This document shows, piece by piece, positions 29,611-39,520 of a stretch of 64,000 nucleotides of DNA. The DNA lies in the NCBI GenBank assembly GCA_002082245.2, contig NBTC02000002.1:4030001-4094000 (forward strand), written 5' to 3'. Made by a program: the position numbers and the translations under genes. Position 1 is the first letter of the stretch. Every line of letters begins with the position of its first letter. Source of the stretch: Yersinia enterocolitica (GTDB lineage: Bacteria > Pseudomonadota > Gammaproteobacteria > Enterobacterales > Enterobacteriaceae). The notes under the pieces are model-generated. The model was not told the DNA's origin. It made no database searches and was given only the letters and a program-made list of their open reading frames with translations.

Positions 29611-29643
29611 ATGTCACCATTAAAGGAAATTACTTTGATTGCG

Positions 29644-29907
29644 TTATTTTGAAAGAATTCTATTTTTATTTACTGCGCATCCTACTTCGCTATCCCGGGA
29701 CATCCGATAATCATTGCGTTGATATTTGCATCGTCGCTCGTTATCTCTTTGCAAAACAGGTGTAGATAATGACTGGTTTTTATCTGTTGCTAACAAGTCT
29801 CTTTTAGCTAATGAACAGGCTTGGTCATTCTCATTTGGCTCGATAATAAATGAGGCATGCACAACGCTAGAGAAAAAAATAACACTGCTAACTATCCATA
29901 GTTTCAT
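29644..29907 (-). CDS. Small exported protein in the rcpB position
   Basis: An 87-residue protein with a signal peptide MKLWIVSSVIFFSSVVHA, leaving about 69 mature residues rich in charge and with three Cys (QACSLAK, RRCKYQR, VGCAVNK). A strong AAGGAGG lies nine bases before the ATG, so translation is likely. It occupies the slot of rcpB (between rcpA and tadZ) but is far shorter than RcpB and shows no similarity I can recognise. I do not know its function. An envelope accessory of the secretin is the contextual guess. Confidence 0.7.
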   Translation of the reverse strand: MKLWIVSSVIFFSSVVHASFIIEPNENDQACSLAKRDLLATDKNQSLSTPVLQRDNERRCKYQRNDYRMSRDSEVGCAVNKNRILSK

Positions 29908-30015
29908 TTTATGAAACCTCCTTTTCGTAGGAATTCCTTAGCCACTTTTTTCCTTTTTATTTCCATTATATGAGTGAAATTAAATAAGCGTTCCAATGTT
30001 GATGTGTGCATAAAA

Positions 30016-31233
30016 TCAGGTAATTCCACATCCTTTCCGGCAACCGGCAACCGGCTTCACCAGGCTGACGGTGGCGACGACCACCAGTTCAGTTTGATTT
30101 TTTTGCGTTTGTGCATTGCGAAAGAATGCCCCTAAAATAGGAATATCACCTATGAAGGGGATCTTTTTAAGGGATTCCCGCTCTGATTTACTGATCAATC
30201 CACCTAGAATAAAGCTTTCGCCATCACCAAGTTCTAATGTGGTCGCTGCCTTACGTGTGCGTAATGAAGGATAAGCATTACCCCCTTCGACGCTAAAGAC
30301 TTTATCTACACTACTGACTTCTTCTTCCATACTAATGCGGATACGATTTTTCTCATTTACCTTGGCCGCAATGTTTAGCTTGATACCATAAGTTTTGTAT
30401 TTAATTACGGTGCTGCTTTGGGTGGTATTAAAAAGTGGTATTTCGCCACCAACTAAAAATGAGGCACTTTCACCGGACAGTACCGATAGATTGGGTTCGG
30501 CCAGAATACGTGCAATTGAGTCATCATTAATGGCATGAACTAATGTACTAATTCCGGTGGCATTGAACTTTAAAAATTGAAAGGAGCCAACGGATGCTTC
30601 GTTGATACTGCTCCAATCTACCCCTATATTCTCACTAAAGTCTTTAGTCACCTCAGCAATGGTTAATTTCACATTTACTTGGTTAGATTCAGGGAGTTTA
30701 ATCTTATTAATTACCCCTAAGTAATCAGGGTTATTAAAATGTTGGTCTTCGCGATTTTTCTCTCTTTTCTTGTTTATTGCTTCACCGACAATAGCTGCAA
30801 TAGTGTCTTTCGCCTCTTCTGACTCTGCCTTACCCGTCAGCAGATAGCCATTACCAATTTTATTGATTTCTATGTTGCTATCAGGATATTCAATTTTTAT
30901 TCTCTGATATGCTGAAGTAATGATGTCATTTACCATGACGGCAGTTTTTATCATTGGATTATTATCTTTATTAAATAAGATAAACTCTGCTATTCCTTCT
31001 TTTTTTGCATAAACAATAATGCTATTTTTACCAACCAGTTCATAATCAGCAATAGCAGCGGCAGAGACAAAAACAGTATCAATCGCCTCATCTGTTTTTA
31101 TTATATATGACTCGCCTGATGATAAATAAACAGGCTTGGCATATGCATGATTGACAACTATTTGGCAGGTTGCAATGGCGAAGAGTAAAAACAGTTTATT
31201 CCAACTGATATATTCTGGCCTGGGTGTTCTCAT
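30016..31233 (-). CDS. rcpA: RcpA/CpaC, Flp-type secretin
   Basis: A 405-residue outer-membrane secretin forming the pilus exit channel. Signal peptide about 1-32 (ending HAYA). Then a pilus-secretin N domain (VYLSSGESYIIKTDEAIDTVFVSA), a BON-like segment (YPDSNIEINKIGNGYLLTG), and the secretin domain from about residue 200 with ILAEPNLSVLSGESASFLVGG and TLELGDGESFILGGLISKSE. It is short for the family but complete. Its start overlaps the rcpC stop by four bases. Confidence 0.92.
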   Translation of the reverse strand: MRTPRPEYISWNKLFLLFAIATCQIVVNHAYAKPVYLSSGESYIIKTDEAIDTVFVSAAAIADYELVGKNSIIVYAKKEGIAEFILFNKDNNPMIKTAVMVNDIITSAYQRIKIEYPDSNIEINKIGNGYLLTGKAESEEAKDTIAAIVGEAINKKREKNREDQHFNNPDYLGVINKIKLPESNQVNVKLTIAEVTKDFSENIGVDWSSINEASVGSFQFLKFNATGISTLVHAINDDSIARILAEPNLSVLSGESASFLVGGEIPLFNTTQSSTVIKYKTYGIKLNIAAKVNEKNRIRISMEEEVSSVDKVFSVEGGNAYPSLRTRKAATTLELGDGESFILGGLISKSERESLKKIPFIGDIPILGAFFRNAQTQKNQTELVVVATVSLVKPVAGCRKGCGIT

Positions 31234-32063
31234 CCTCTTAGCTCTCTTGTTATGCGTAGTTTAGGTATGATGTCATATATATTTGTTGATTGATTATTGC
31301 CAGTAACTATACTCGGCGCCAGAACGATATCTCCCGACTTTTCTGCGATATGAATGATGTCAAGTTCCTCTCTTTTAATTATGACGGATATATAACCAGT
31401 TACGACTTCTCCGGTCTTTTGATTTTTGTTGTTTTTTTCTGGTAATGCGTCTGTCGAATTCTTTTTTATTCTTATTATTCTCATGGCGGGTATGATTTCA
31501 TTCAACGAAAAGGTTTGACTTTTTTTATCACTCAATTCTTTCGTGTTAATGACTGTGCCACTACTCATGCCTTTATTTTTATCTGTCTCAAGCACTCTTA
31601 ATTGAAATGAGAGGGAATCACCTACTTGCAATGTATCTAACAAATACCCATTTTTCTGACTAATAGTGAATTTATAAATAATTTCACCTTTCTTTAAATT
31701 AAGGTAATTGAATTCATTACTATCGGGTGAAGCCAAAACTACGGGTGTAATATAAGAACCCGCTACAAGGTTTACTTTCAATAAATGACTGTTGATATCT
31801 GTTTTTCCTGATATGTTGCTTTTTATTAATTCACTTGATTCAGGTACCATGATGGCTTTTAGTGCATAATCGTTTTGAGTGAGTAGGGTACCTGAAGAGA
31901 GATCATGTGTTGACTGTGCCAGGACAATCTCAACTTCTTTTTCTTTATTTAAATCGACGAAATTATAGGGTGTATGCACATCAGGCTTGGTATTGATCAT
32001 AATGCCGGCAGCCCCGATGGCGACAATCAAAATTGAAAATAATAAAAGAAACTTACGATTCAT
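31230..32063 (-). CDS. rcpC: RcpC/CpaB, Flp pilus assembly protein
   Basis: A 277-residue protein with a signal-anchor (FLLLFSILIVAIGAAGIMI) and a SAF domain (about 45-110; VEIVLAQSTHDLSSGTLLTQNDYALKAIMVPES is the region), followed by the CpaB-type C-terminal domain (NEIIPAMRIIRIKKN, DIIHIAEKSGDIVLAP). CpaB/RcpC proteins act in the periplasm with the secretin. Coupled to rcpA by an ATGA overlap; 44 bases after tadV. Confidence 0.87.
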   Translation of the reverse strand: MNRKFLLLFSILIVAIGAAGIMINTKPDVHTPYNFVDLNKEKEVEIVLAQSTHDLSSGTLLTQNDYALKAIMVPESSELIKSNISGKTDINSHLLKVNLVAGSYITPVVLASPDSNEFNYLNLKKGEIIYKFTISQKNGYLLDTLQVGDSLSFQLRVLETDKNKGMSSGTVINTKELSDKKSQTFSLNEIIPAMRIIRIKKNSTDALPEKNNKNQKTGEVVTGYISVIIKREELDIIHIAEKSGDIVLAPSIVTGNNQSTNIYDIIPKLRITRELRG

Positions 32064-32107
32064 TAAAATAACCTTGTGTCATTATTAAGTTAATGTGGCT
32101 TGATATT

Positions 32108-32530
32108 TTAGGTGAATAGCGACAATGTAAAACCCGAGGTAATTGCAGCAGCATAGGGAACCCCTCGTTGTTGAATATCGTGTTTGTTAATCAATAAACC
32201 TATTATCATTACCACACCGCCCATAATGGCGGTATAGATAATGAAATCTAGTGATTGTTCTGCGGTGAGTGCCAGCAGCAATGCAGTAATGAGTTTTACA
32301 TCGCCACCACCGATAAGTTTAAAATGAAATATTATATAGCCCATTAGTAAGGAAAAAAGTGGAATGGTGATGTTAACCGTGCTGTTTGTTGTATACCCCA
32401 ATGCTATGGAACTGAATATAATAGAAATGATAAATTTATTACTGATAATTCGATTACATATATCGCTATAACAAACGAACAGTAGCTGTAATGCTAGCAG
32501 TAGTATTAAGGATGATTTTATTATATCCAT
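32108..32530 (-). CDS. tadV: TadV/CpaA prepilin peptidase
   Basis: A 140-residue polytopic aspartyl protease that cleaves Flp and the TadE/TadF pseudopilins. The two catalytic Asp are visible in CYSDICNRIISNK and IGGGDVKLITALL (GxGD motif); the late QQRGVPYAAAI is typical of CpaA. Two adjacent ATGs (32533, 32530) follow AGGA; the second has the better spacing. It is separated from flp by a terminator-like hairpin (32550-32574), so it is probably expressed below flp. Confidence 0.9.
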   Translation of the reverse strand: MDIIKSSLILLLALQLLFVCYSDICNRIISNKFIISIIFSSIALGYTTNSTVNITIPLFSLLMGYIIFHFKLIGGGDVKLITALLLALTAEQSLDFIIYTAIMGGVVMIIGLLINKHDIQQRGVPYAAAITSGFTLSLFT

Positions 32531-32539
32531 CATTTTTCC

Positions 32540-32574
32540 TAAAACAAAAACATGGCAACGATAAGTTGCCATGT
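32540..32574 (-). terminator. Terminator/attenuator between flp and tadV
   Basis: Perfect ten-base inverted repeat ACATGGCAAC / GTTGCCATGT (32550-32559 and 32565-32574) with a five-base loop. On the minus strand it is followed by TTTTTGTTTT. This is a textbook intrinsic terminator shape placed inside the operon, just before the tadV ribosome site. Confidence 0.8.
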
Positions 32575-32622
32575 GAAAATCCTGATAAATATTAGAATGA
32601 CGGTGCGACGCTGTTACCCCTA

Positions 32623-32829
32623 TTAGCCCCCTGGCGCTGATACTGCTGTTCTAGCACTAGCAACGGCCCCATTTACTAACTCGATTAGGGTTGGCCTTGC
32701 TAACGTAATAAATACGCCCGCTAATGCAATCACCATAACGTACTCAATAATAGAACCACGGGTATCTTTCAGAAATCCTCGGGTTTTAAGTAGAGTAGCA
32801 ACACAACCTTTATTGATTAAATCCATCAT
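32623..32829 (-). CDS. flp: Flp-type pilin
   Basis: A 68-residue prepilin, the major subunit of the Tad pilus. Basic leader (MMDLINKGCVATLLKTRGFLKDTRG) is read from 32829, where AGGA lies eight bases upstream. The hydrophobic core RGSIIEYVMVIALAGVFI carries the Flp Glu-Tyr pair. Mature length would be about 43 residues. The Gly-to-Glu spacing is one residue shorter than the usual G/XXXXEY (see findings). It is the first structural gene, followed by an attenuator. Confidence 0.9.
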   Translation of the reverse strand: MMDLINKGCVATLLKTRGFLKDTRGSIIEYVMVIALAGVFITLARPTLIELVNGAVASARTAVSAPGG

Positions 32830-33035
32830 GTTCGTTTTCCTGTTAAATGGTAGGGGAGTATTCCCCATTTTTAAGTTTTAAATGTAAAGAGTCACTGCTC
32901 TTTATTTAGCTACTATCCGACTTGATATAATCAGCCTTGCTGGTAGTGACACCTATTTAACGTTTTTTTTCGCTTGCTGGCCTTTTTATTACCATCATTT
33001 AATCTTTTTAAATCACCCTCATCTTATTATCACTA

Positions 33036-33629
33036 TCAGAAGTGCGGTTTATCCCCACTAAATAAGATAATAATAATTAGCGTTGAGAGAAATGAGAGCC
33101 AGCAGAAAGAGAAAAAGGCCAACAGAGAAATAAGTTTCTTCCAACGGTAACTGTGTAAAAAACTTTGTTGTGTCGCGATAGGTGATATTACGCTAGCCCC
33201 TGGCTTGAATGGTTGGGTTACTGGCGCAAGCTGCTCCTTATTAGATGCAGCAGTGATAAGGGGGTCTGCGTGCATTTGTTGTTCAGCTTCATCATTGATG
33301 ACAATCTGACTAACAGAACCGGTATAGCGGACACCTTTACGTGGGATGGTATGTATAAGTGATTCTTTCAGCCCGACCTGAAGAAATGCTTTTCGCAACA
33401 TATAGATCTGCCCATAGTAGCTACTTTCACTTACAGCTCCGCGCTGTTCTTTCCATACCTGATTAATAATCTGCTCTTTTTCTGTTACACCACTAAGTAG
33501 CAGTTGTAAAAATCTAAGGTTATTTTCAGTTAATATTACCACCGAACCGTCAGGACCATTTAAGCAACGTTGCGTAGGGGAAAATAGCACCGTTCCTTCT
33601 AATTTAAACATAATCTCATTTGTCTCCAT
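33036..33629 (-). CDS. ToxR/CadC-like membrane-anchored regulator
   Basis: A 197-residue protein with an N-terminal OmpR/ToxR-type winged helix (about 8-105: CLNGPDGSVVILTENNLRFL, QIINQVWKEQRGAVSESSYY, IHTIPRKGVRYTG), a loose linker (105-160), and one membrane helix near the C-terminus (about 166-191), followed by only six residues (GDKPHF or so). So it should bind DNA from the membrane with almost no periplasmic sensor. It lies directly upstream of flp on the same strand, separated by about 200 bases, and is the likely local regulator of the tad operon (inference). Confidence 0.82.
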   Translation of the reverse strand: METNEIMFKLEGTVLFSPTQRCLNGPDGSVVILTENNLRFLQLLLSGVTEKEQIINQVWKEQRGAVSESSYYGQIYMLRKAFLQVGLKESLIHTIPRKGVRYTGSVSQIVINDEAEQQMHADPLITAASNKEQLAPVTQPFKPGASVISPIATQQSFLHSYRWKKLISLLAFFSFCWLSFLSTLIIIILFSGDKPHF

Positions 33630-34129
33630 ACTGATGGTTACCTATCCTATATAAGACGTTATGTGTTCTTTCAGTAATTTAAGATTATTAAGAGTGCCAT
33701 GCTTTGTCTCTATTCTAATTCTCAATCTTCTTTAAAGGCTATTTGTGTGTATTTTTGCATTTGATAATTATTCTTAACAAGAAGTTAATTAATTTTGTTG
33801 TGGTGTTGTTTATTATGTTTCATTACATATTCTTACCTGAATTTCTCTTTTCCTTTTATTTAAAGAGTTAAATAAATTTAGTTTGCTATTATTCTTCTGT
33901 TTTTGCTTTTAGTCTTTCATTTTTATAATTTTACTCTATTAAATATAATATTTGTTTTTATTGGTGGCGAAAGTTAATAGACGATAATTTGGCAGGATAA
34001 ATTTCTCTGGCAGGGCGATAACAACTGGGCTAACCGATATGAATTGATCGCAAGTGATAGTGTGTGGGGTGAAGAGTAAACTGTTAAAGTCTTAATCGCT
34101 AAACAGTGATAACTACAGTAGGTACCTTT
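33630..34129. other. A+T-rich intergenic region between the tad regulator and alkB
   Basis: About 500 very A+T-rich bases without a believable frame. It must contain promoters for the minus-strand regulator and plus-strand alkB. Long T-rich and A-rich runs around 33760-33960 make it a plausible H-NS target (inference). No clear operator is seen. Confidence 0.5.
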
Positions 34130-34780
34130 ATGACCATGGATTTATTTGATCAGTTGCCTCATGATCCCTGGATTGAAACGTTAGCGCCCGGTGCGGTTGT
34201 TTTACATCATTATGCACGGCAGCAGGCCGCATTATTATTTGCTGATGTTATTGCTATCACCACTGCCGCGCCTTTTCGCCATCTCATCACCCCCGGTGGT
34301 TACCGGATGTCGGTTGCCATGAGTAATTGTGGTCAGGTTGGTTGGGTGAGTGATATGCAAGGTTATCGCTATAGCCCGGTTGATCCTTTGACTGAGAAAA
34401 GCTGGCCTGCCATTCCTGCAAGTTTTATGACATTAGCTGTTGATGCCGCGCAACAAGCGGGTTTCTCTCAATTTGAGCCAGATGCCTGCCTGATAAATCG
34501 CTACGAGGCAGGGGCTAAATTATCATTACATCAGGATAAAGATGAGCTGGATCTGCGTCAGCCAATAGTTTCGGTATCGCTGGGGCTAGCTGCAGTATTT
34601 CAATTTGGTGGGCTGACGCGTGAGGCTAAATGCCAGAGAGTCTTATTAACGGAAGGGGATGTTGTGGTCTGGGGTGGGCCTTCCCGTTTGAACTATCACG
34701 GTGTACTGCCATTGAAAGCCGGTTTTTCCGCTACGACCGGCGCTTATCGAATTAACTTAACCTTCCGTCGCACTCGCTGA
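34130..34780 (+). CDS. alkB: Alpha-ketoglutarate-dependent DNA repair dioxygenase AlkB
   Basis: A 216-residue Fe(II)/2-oxoglutarate dioxygenase that oxidatively removes 1-methyladenine and 3-methylcytosine lesions, the same length as E. coli AlkB. Seen: TPGGYRMSVAMSNCGQVGW, CLINRYEAGAKLSLHQDKDE with the HxD iron ligands, VSVSLGLAAVFQFGG, DVVVWGGPSRLNYHGV with the third iron His, and RINLTFRR with the 2-oxoglutarate Arg. ATG 34130 is preferred for its AGG spacing (34136 also possible). No ada gene adjoins it here. Confidence 0.95.
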   Translation: MTMDLFDQLPHDPWIETLAPGAVVLHHYARQQAALLFADVIAITTAAPFRHLITPGGYRMSVAMSNCGQVGWVSDMQGYRYSPVDPLTEKSWPAIPASFMTLAVDAAQQAGFSQFEPDACLINRYEAGAKLSLHQDKDELDLRQPIVSVSLGLAAVFQFGGLTREAKCQRVLLTEGDVVVWGGPSRLNYHGVLPLKAGFSATTGAYRINLTFRRTR

Positions 34781-34850
34781 TTTGAGAGGTTATAAGAAAG
34801 TGTGAGAATGCCCTCAATCTTATCTGGCAAGAGTAAGGGCGATGAGAGTT

Positions 34851-37800
34851 TTATTGCTGTTGACTATCTTTTTTATGCAGCAACATATACACCGCAGGAA
34901 TAACCAGCATCGAAAGCAGTGGTGCACTCACCATCCCGCCAATCATCGGTGCGGCAATACGTTGCATGACCTCTGACCCTGCCCCGCCGCCCCACATAAT
35001 GGGAAGCAAGCCGGCCATAATAGTGGCGACAGTCATGGCTTTTGGTCGCACCCGCAGCACCGCGCCTTCATGAATAGCTGCACTCATCTGGCTGGCCGTC
35101 ATAGCAATGCCGGGTTGCTGATGTTTTTTCACCGCCTGATTGAGATACAGCACCATTATTACACCAAATTCAGCGGCCACACCGGCCAGGGCGATAAAGC
35201 CCACCGCGGCGGCAACGGAAAAGTTATACCCCAAGCCATACAGCAGCCACACCCCGCCAATCAGTGCGAAGGGAAGCGTCGCCATGATTAATGCGGCATC
35301 GCGGACACTGCTGAACGTGACATACAACAAGACAAAAATGATCATCAGGGTAACCGGTAACACAATTTTCAGTTTTGCTGTTGCCCGTTCCAGGTATTCA
35401 AACTGCCCAGACCAGCTAAGGGAGACGCCTTCCGGCAGTTCCACTTGTTGTGCCACCGCTTGCTGCATTTCAGTAACGGCTGATTTCAAATCTCGCCCGC
35501 GCAGATCAACATAGACCCAGTCAGATAAGCGCGCATTTTCACTTTTCAGCATCGGTGGGCCTTCTGTCACCTTGATATCGGCCAGTTCCGCCAGTGCGAC
35601 TTGCCCGCCACCGGCAGTCACTACCGGCAAATCACGCAATTTTTGCAGTGAATCACGTATTTCCCGTGGGTAGCGCAGGTTGATTGGATAACGTTCACGC
35701 CCTTCAATGGTTTCACCGATGTTTTGCCCGCCAATCACGGTTGCCACCAGTGATTGCAGTTCTTTTACTGAAACGCCATAGCGAGCGGCCCGTTGACGGT
35801 CAATGTTGATATCCACATAGCGGCCACCTGCCAGTCGTTCCGAAAGGGCCGAAGTCACACCTGGTACTTTGCGCACCACTTGTTCGATTTGCTGTGCCAC
35901 CTGCTCAATTTGGTGCACATTTTTGCCATTCACTTTGATCCCAACCGGGCTTTTGATGCCGGTAGAGAGCATATCCAGCCGATTGCGGATCGGAGGCACC
36001 CACAGATTGGCGATACCGGGCACCTTGACGGTGGCGTCCAGTTCTTCGATCAATTTGTCCATGGTCATGCCAGGCCGCCATTGATCCTTGGGTTTAAAAC
36101 GAATGGTGGTTTCGATCATGGTCAGAGGGGCCGGATCTGTTGCCGTCTCTGCTCTCCCGGCTTTACCAAATACTGTCGCTACTTCCGGTATGGTTTTTAT
36201 CAAACGATCGGTTTGTTGCAGTAAATGGCTGGCTTCGCGTACCGAAATCCCCGGCAGTGTAGAAGGCATATACAGTAAATCACCTTCATCCAACGCGGGC
36301 ATAAACTCGCTCCCCAGACGGCTTAATGGATACAGGGTTGCCAGCAGTAATATACCCGCGATAGCCAATGTAGTTTTTGGTCGCGCCAGTACGGCGGTTA
36401 ACACCGGATGATAAAGGGCGATTAGCCCACGGTTAATGGGGTTGGCATTCTCATCAGGGATTTTGCCGCGAATAAAATAGCCCATTAATACCGGTACTAA
36501 CGTAATGGCTAACCCCGCCGAAACAGCCATGGCATAGGTTTTGGTAAAAGCCAGCGGAGAGAACATCCGCCCCTCTTGCGCCTGTAATGTAAATACCGGA
36601 ATAAACGATAAGGTGATGATCAGTAAACTGCAAAACAGCGCCGGACCGACTTCAATGGCCGCCTGCTCTGAAATGCGCCAGTAATCCTGACTGACCGGTG
36701 TTTTCCCCGGGTTATCTCGCCGCCATTGCTCCAACACTTTGTGCATATTTTCGATCATCACGATCGCGGCATCCACCATAGCCCCGATGGCGATGGCTAT
36801 CCCACCCAGCGACATAATATTGGCATTGACCCCCTGATAGTGCATGACGATAAACGCGCCAAGAATCCCCAGGGGCAGGGTGATGATAGCCACCAATGCT
36901 GAGCGGAAGTGGAACAAAAACAGTGAACAGATCACCGCCACCACTAAAAACTCTTCCAGCAATTTGAATGATAAGCTGTCGATGGCCTGAGTAATCAGGT
37001 GTGAGCGATCATATACCGGTACGATTTCTACCCCAGCCGGTAAGCTGCGCTGAATCTGTTGCAGCTTCTCCTTCACGCCGTTAATGGTTTCCAGTGCATT
37101 TTTGCCATAGCGCATCACAATGATGCCACCGGCAACTTCCCCTTCACCATTAAGCTCCGCCACGCCACGGCGCATTTCTGGCCCCATCCGCACGGTAGCG
37201 ACATCGGACAGTAAAATGGGAATACCTGCACGAGCAGTGATCACGATATTCCTGAAATCATCCAGCGTTTTCAGGTAACCGCTGGCGCGCACCATATATT
37301 CTGCCGCCCCCATTTCCAGCACCGAGCCACCGCCTTCCTGATTACTATCAGTAATGGCGCTGGCAATTTGTTGATGGGATAGATTCAGCGCCCGCATCCG
37401 TTCCGGGTCGAGAACGACTTGATATTGGCGCACCATGCCCCCGACACTGGCCACTTCAGAGACATTGGGTACTGTTTTCAACTCAAATTTTAGTGTCCAA
37501 TCCTGCAAGGCACGCAGATCGGCCAGACTGTGTTTGCCAGTTCTGTCGATTAAGGCATATTCATAGATCCAACCCACCCCCGTGGCATCCGGTCCCAACG
37601 AGGCTTTGGCTTCAGCCGGCAAGGTAGCCTGCACCTGACTGAGATACTCCAGCACCCGTGAACGTGCCCAATAAGGATCAGTGCCATCATCAAACAGCAC
37701 ATAGACATAGGCGTCGCCGAACATCGAGAAACCGCGTACGGTTTTAGCACCAGGTACTGATAACATGGTGGTTGTCAGTGGATAAGTCACCTGATCCTCG

Positions 37801-37982
37801 ACCACTTGTGGTGCTTTACCAGGATAACTGACACGGATGATCACTTGGGTGTCTGACAAGTCTGGCAGCGCATCCAGCGGGGTTTGTTGCAGTGACCAAA
37901 TTCCCCACGCGGCCATCATCACCGCGCCAAGCAGTACCAACAGCCGATTGCGCAGTGACCAGCGGATAATGGCGGCAATCAT
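34851..37982 (-). CDS. cusA: CusA-like heavy-metal RND efflux pump
   Basis: A 1043-residue inner-membrane RND transporter of the HME (Cu/Ag) group, very close to CusA/SilA. It drives Cu(I)/Ag(I) export from the periplasm using the proton gradient. Seen: the N-terminal [21 protein letters not shown] helix, the [20 protein letters not shown] segment with the proton-relay Asp, [15 protein letters not shown] and [13 protein letters not shown] with Met residues in the substrate region, and the C-terminal [21 protein letters not shown]. It overlaps cusB by four bases. Last gene of the copper operon. Confidence 0.96.
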   Translation of the reverse strand: MIAAIIRWSLRNRLLVLLGAVMMAAWGIWSLQQTPLDALPDLSDTQVIIRVSYPGKAPQVVEDQVTYPLTTTMLSVPGAKTVRGFSMFGDAYVYVLFDDGTDPYWARSRVLEYLSQVQATLPAEAKASLGPDATGVGWIYEYALIDRTGKHSLADLRALQDWTLKFELKTVPNVSEVASVGGMVRQYQVVLDPERMRALNLSHQQIASAITDSNQEGGGSVLEMGAAEYMVRASGYLKTLDDFRNIVITARAGIPILLSDVATVRMGPEMRRGVAELNGEGEVAGGIIVMRYGKNALETINGVKEKLQQIQRSLPAGVEIVPVYDRSHLITQAIDSLSFKLLEEFLVVAVICSLFLFHFRSALVAIITLPLGILGAFIVMHYQGVNANIMSLGGIAIAIGAMVDAAIVMIENMHKVLEQWRRDNPGKTPVSQDYWRISEQAAIEVGPALFCSLLIITLSFIPVFTLQAQEGRMFSPLAFTKTYAMAVSAGLAITLVPVLMGYFIRGKIPDENANPINRGLIALYHPVLTAVLARPKTTLAIAGILLLATLYPLSRLGSEFMPALDEGDLLYMPSTLPGISVREASHLLQQTDRLIKTIPEVATVFGKAGRAETATDPAPLTMIETTIRFKPKDQWRPGMTMDKLIEELDATVKVPGIANLWVPPIRNRLDMLSTGIKSPVGIKVNGKNVHQIEQVAQQIEQVVRKVPGVTSALSERLAGGRYVDINIDRQRAARYGVSVKELQSLVATVIGGQNIGETIEGRERYPINLRYPREIRDSLQKLRDLPVVTAGGGQVALAELADIKVTEGPPMLKSENARLSDWVYVDLRGRDLKSAVTEMQQAVAQQVELPEGVSLSWSGQFEYLERATAKLKIVLPVTLMIIFVLLYVTFSSVRDAALIMATLPFALIGGVWLLYGLGYNFSVAAAVGFIALAGVAAEFGVIMVLYLNQAVKKHQQPGIAMTASQMSAAIHEGAVLRVRPKAMTVATIMAGLLPIMWGGGAGSEVMQRIAAPMIGGMVSAPLLSMLVIPAVYMLLHKKDSQQQ

Positions 37983-39520
37983 AGGTGGCTCCTGTGGGTA
38001 TCGGTGCTGCTATTGCTTGTTACCGGCTGGATTTGGCGGATTTGTGCCCCTTGTTCATTGAGAGTGAAAGTGAAATTAACCTGACTACCAGCAACGATTT
38101 CCGGTGATAACGGCTCTGCCGGTAGTTGGAAGTCCATCGTCATCGCCCCCCATTTCAACGCCGCGATCGGGCCATGGGATAAGGTGATTGTTGAGCCGTT
38201 GATAGCGGTGACTGTTCCTTGCACCGAGTAGATATCAACAGGTGCTACGGCAGTGTTATTCGCTGTTGGCGTGGTATTCTCAGTTAAGGCGGGGGTATCC
38301 TCCATTTGTGGCAGAGCGCTTTGCAGACTGGCTTCTGAATCAATCAGGAATTGGCCTGAGGTCACCACCAACTGACCGGCGTTTAGCCCGGATTTTATCT
38401 CTGTCCAGCCGTCCTGAGTTTGCCCGGTACTGACATCCACCGGCTTAAAGTATCCATTAGCTTCAGCCAGCAGCACCCGGTTACTATTGCCTGACATCAG
38501 CAAGGCTTCTTGTGGAATAGCCAATACCGGTTTTAGATTATCTGCTGGCGCGGATTGTACATTCAGGTACATGCCCGGTTTCAGCTTTTGTTGCGGGTTT
38601 TCCAGGACGATGCGCGCTTTTAAGGTGCGGGTAGCGAGATCCATATTAGGTAATAGCTCGCTGACGGTGCCGTGGAAGGTTTCACCCGGCCAACTGGCGG
38701 TCGTGGCGGCAATCGTACTGCCGATAGTGACTAAACTGGCTTGTGATTGCGGATAGTCCACCACTATCCATACCGGATCAAGGCTGGCTAACTCAAACAG
38801 TGATTGTGTCGCAGTCACTTGTGAACCGGCCCGAATATCCAACTTACTCACATAACCCTCAGACGGAGATCGTAATGTGACCCGCGTTTGCGGCTGGCCG
38901 CTTTTTTCGACACTGCGAATCACCTCTTCTGGCATAAATTGCAGTTGTAGCCGTTGGCGAGCGGCGGCCGTTAATTGGCTATCACCCAAGGTGCGGATTG
39001 CCAGATACTCTTGTTGCGCGGCACTCCAATCGGGAACCCATAATTGCGCCAATGGCTGATTTTTACTGACCGGTTGTTGATTGGCGCGTACATACAATTG
39101 TTCAATAATGCCGTTAGCCCGCGCCGCGATAACCTGCACGCTGCGCTCATCGGTTGCCACTGTGCCGTAACCGGCAAGACGATAGTTGAGTGATCGCATT
39201 TCCACCGCGGCAGTGCGCACGCCTAAATTCTGCTGTTGGCGGGGGCTGATGCTAACGCCGCCCTGCGCTACGGCTTCATCGGCATAGCGCGGCACCAACT
39301 CCATATCCATAAATGGCGATTTGCCAGGTTGGTCGAAACGCTGGCTGGGGGACATAGGATCATACCAATACAGCACCTTACGGCTATTTTCTGCTGGTGT
39401 TTTTTCAACCACTATGGCTGCCGTGGTGGAGTGCTCTGAGGTGGGTTTAGCCAACAGATAACCGGCAACGCCACTGATCACGGCGACGGCCACCAGCGTC
39501 AAACTAGATAGCTTTTTCAT
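37979..39520 (-). CDS. cusB: CusB-like adaptor with fused C-terminal CusF domain
   Basis: A 513-residue membrane-fusion protein linking CusA and the outer-membrane channel. Order: N-terminal anchor/signal (1-25), a heavy-metal-binding domain ([29 protein letters not shown]), lipoyl/barrel-sandwich and beta-barrel parts (about 95-390), a Thr/Asn linker, then a CusF-like OB domain (about 435-500). That domain has the metal ligands of [19 protein letters not shown] (His, Trp, two Met). E. coli CusB lacks this extra domain. Coupled by four-base overlaps to both neighbours. The C-terminus is His-rich (DTHRSHL). Confidence 0.93.
   Translation of the reverse strand: MKKLSSLTLVAVAVISGVAGYLLAKPTSEHSTTAAIVVEKTPAENSRKVLYWYDPMSPSQRFDQPGKSPFMDMELVPRYADEAVAQGGVSISPRQQQNLGVRTAAVEMRSLNYRLAGYGTVATDERSVQVIAARANGIIEQLYVRANQQPVSKNQPLAQLWVPDWSAAQQEYLAIRTLGDSQLTAAARQRLQLQFMPEEVIRSVEKSGQPQTRVTLRSPSEGYVSKLDIRAGSQVTATQSLFELASLDPVWIVVDYPQSQASLVTIGSTIAATTASWPGETFHGTVSELLPNMDLATRTLKARIVLENPQQKLKPGMYLNVQSAPADNLKPVLAIPQEALLMSGNSNRVLLAEANGYFKPVDVSTGQTQDGWTEIKSGLNAGQLVVTSGQFLIDSEASLQSALPQMEDTPALTENTTPTANNTAVAPVDIYSVQGTVTAINGSTITLSHGPIAALKWGAMTMDFQLPAEPLSPEIVAGSQVNFTFTLNEQGAQIRQIQPVTSNSSTDTHRSHL

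Noticed and set aside
34781..34850. Terminator between alkB and cusA.
   Set aside because: Only a five-base GCCCT/AGGGC stem with a long loop is visible, too weak to annotate.
35793..36411. Two plus-strand frames of 107 and 143 codons.
   Set aside because: Shadows of cusA with no start signals or known domains.
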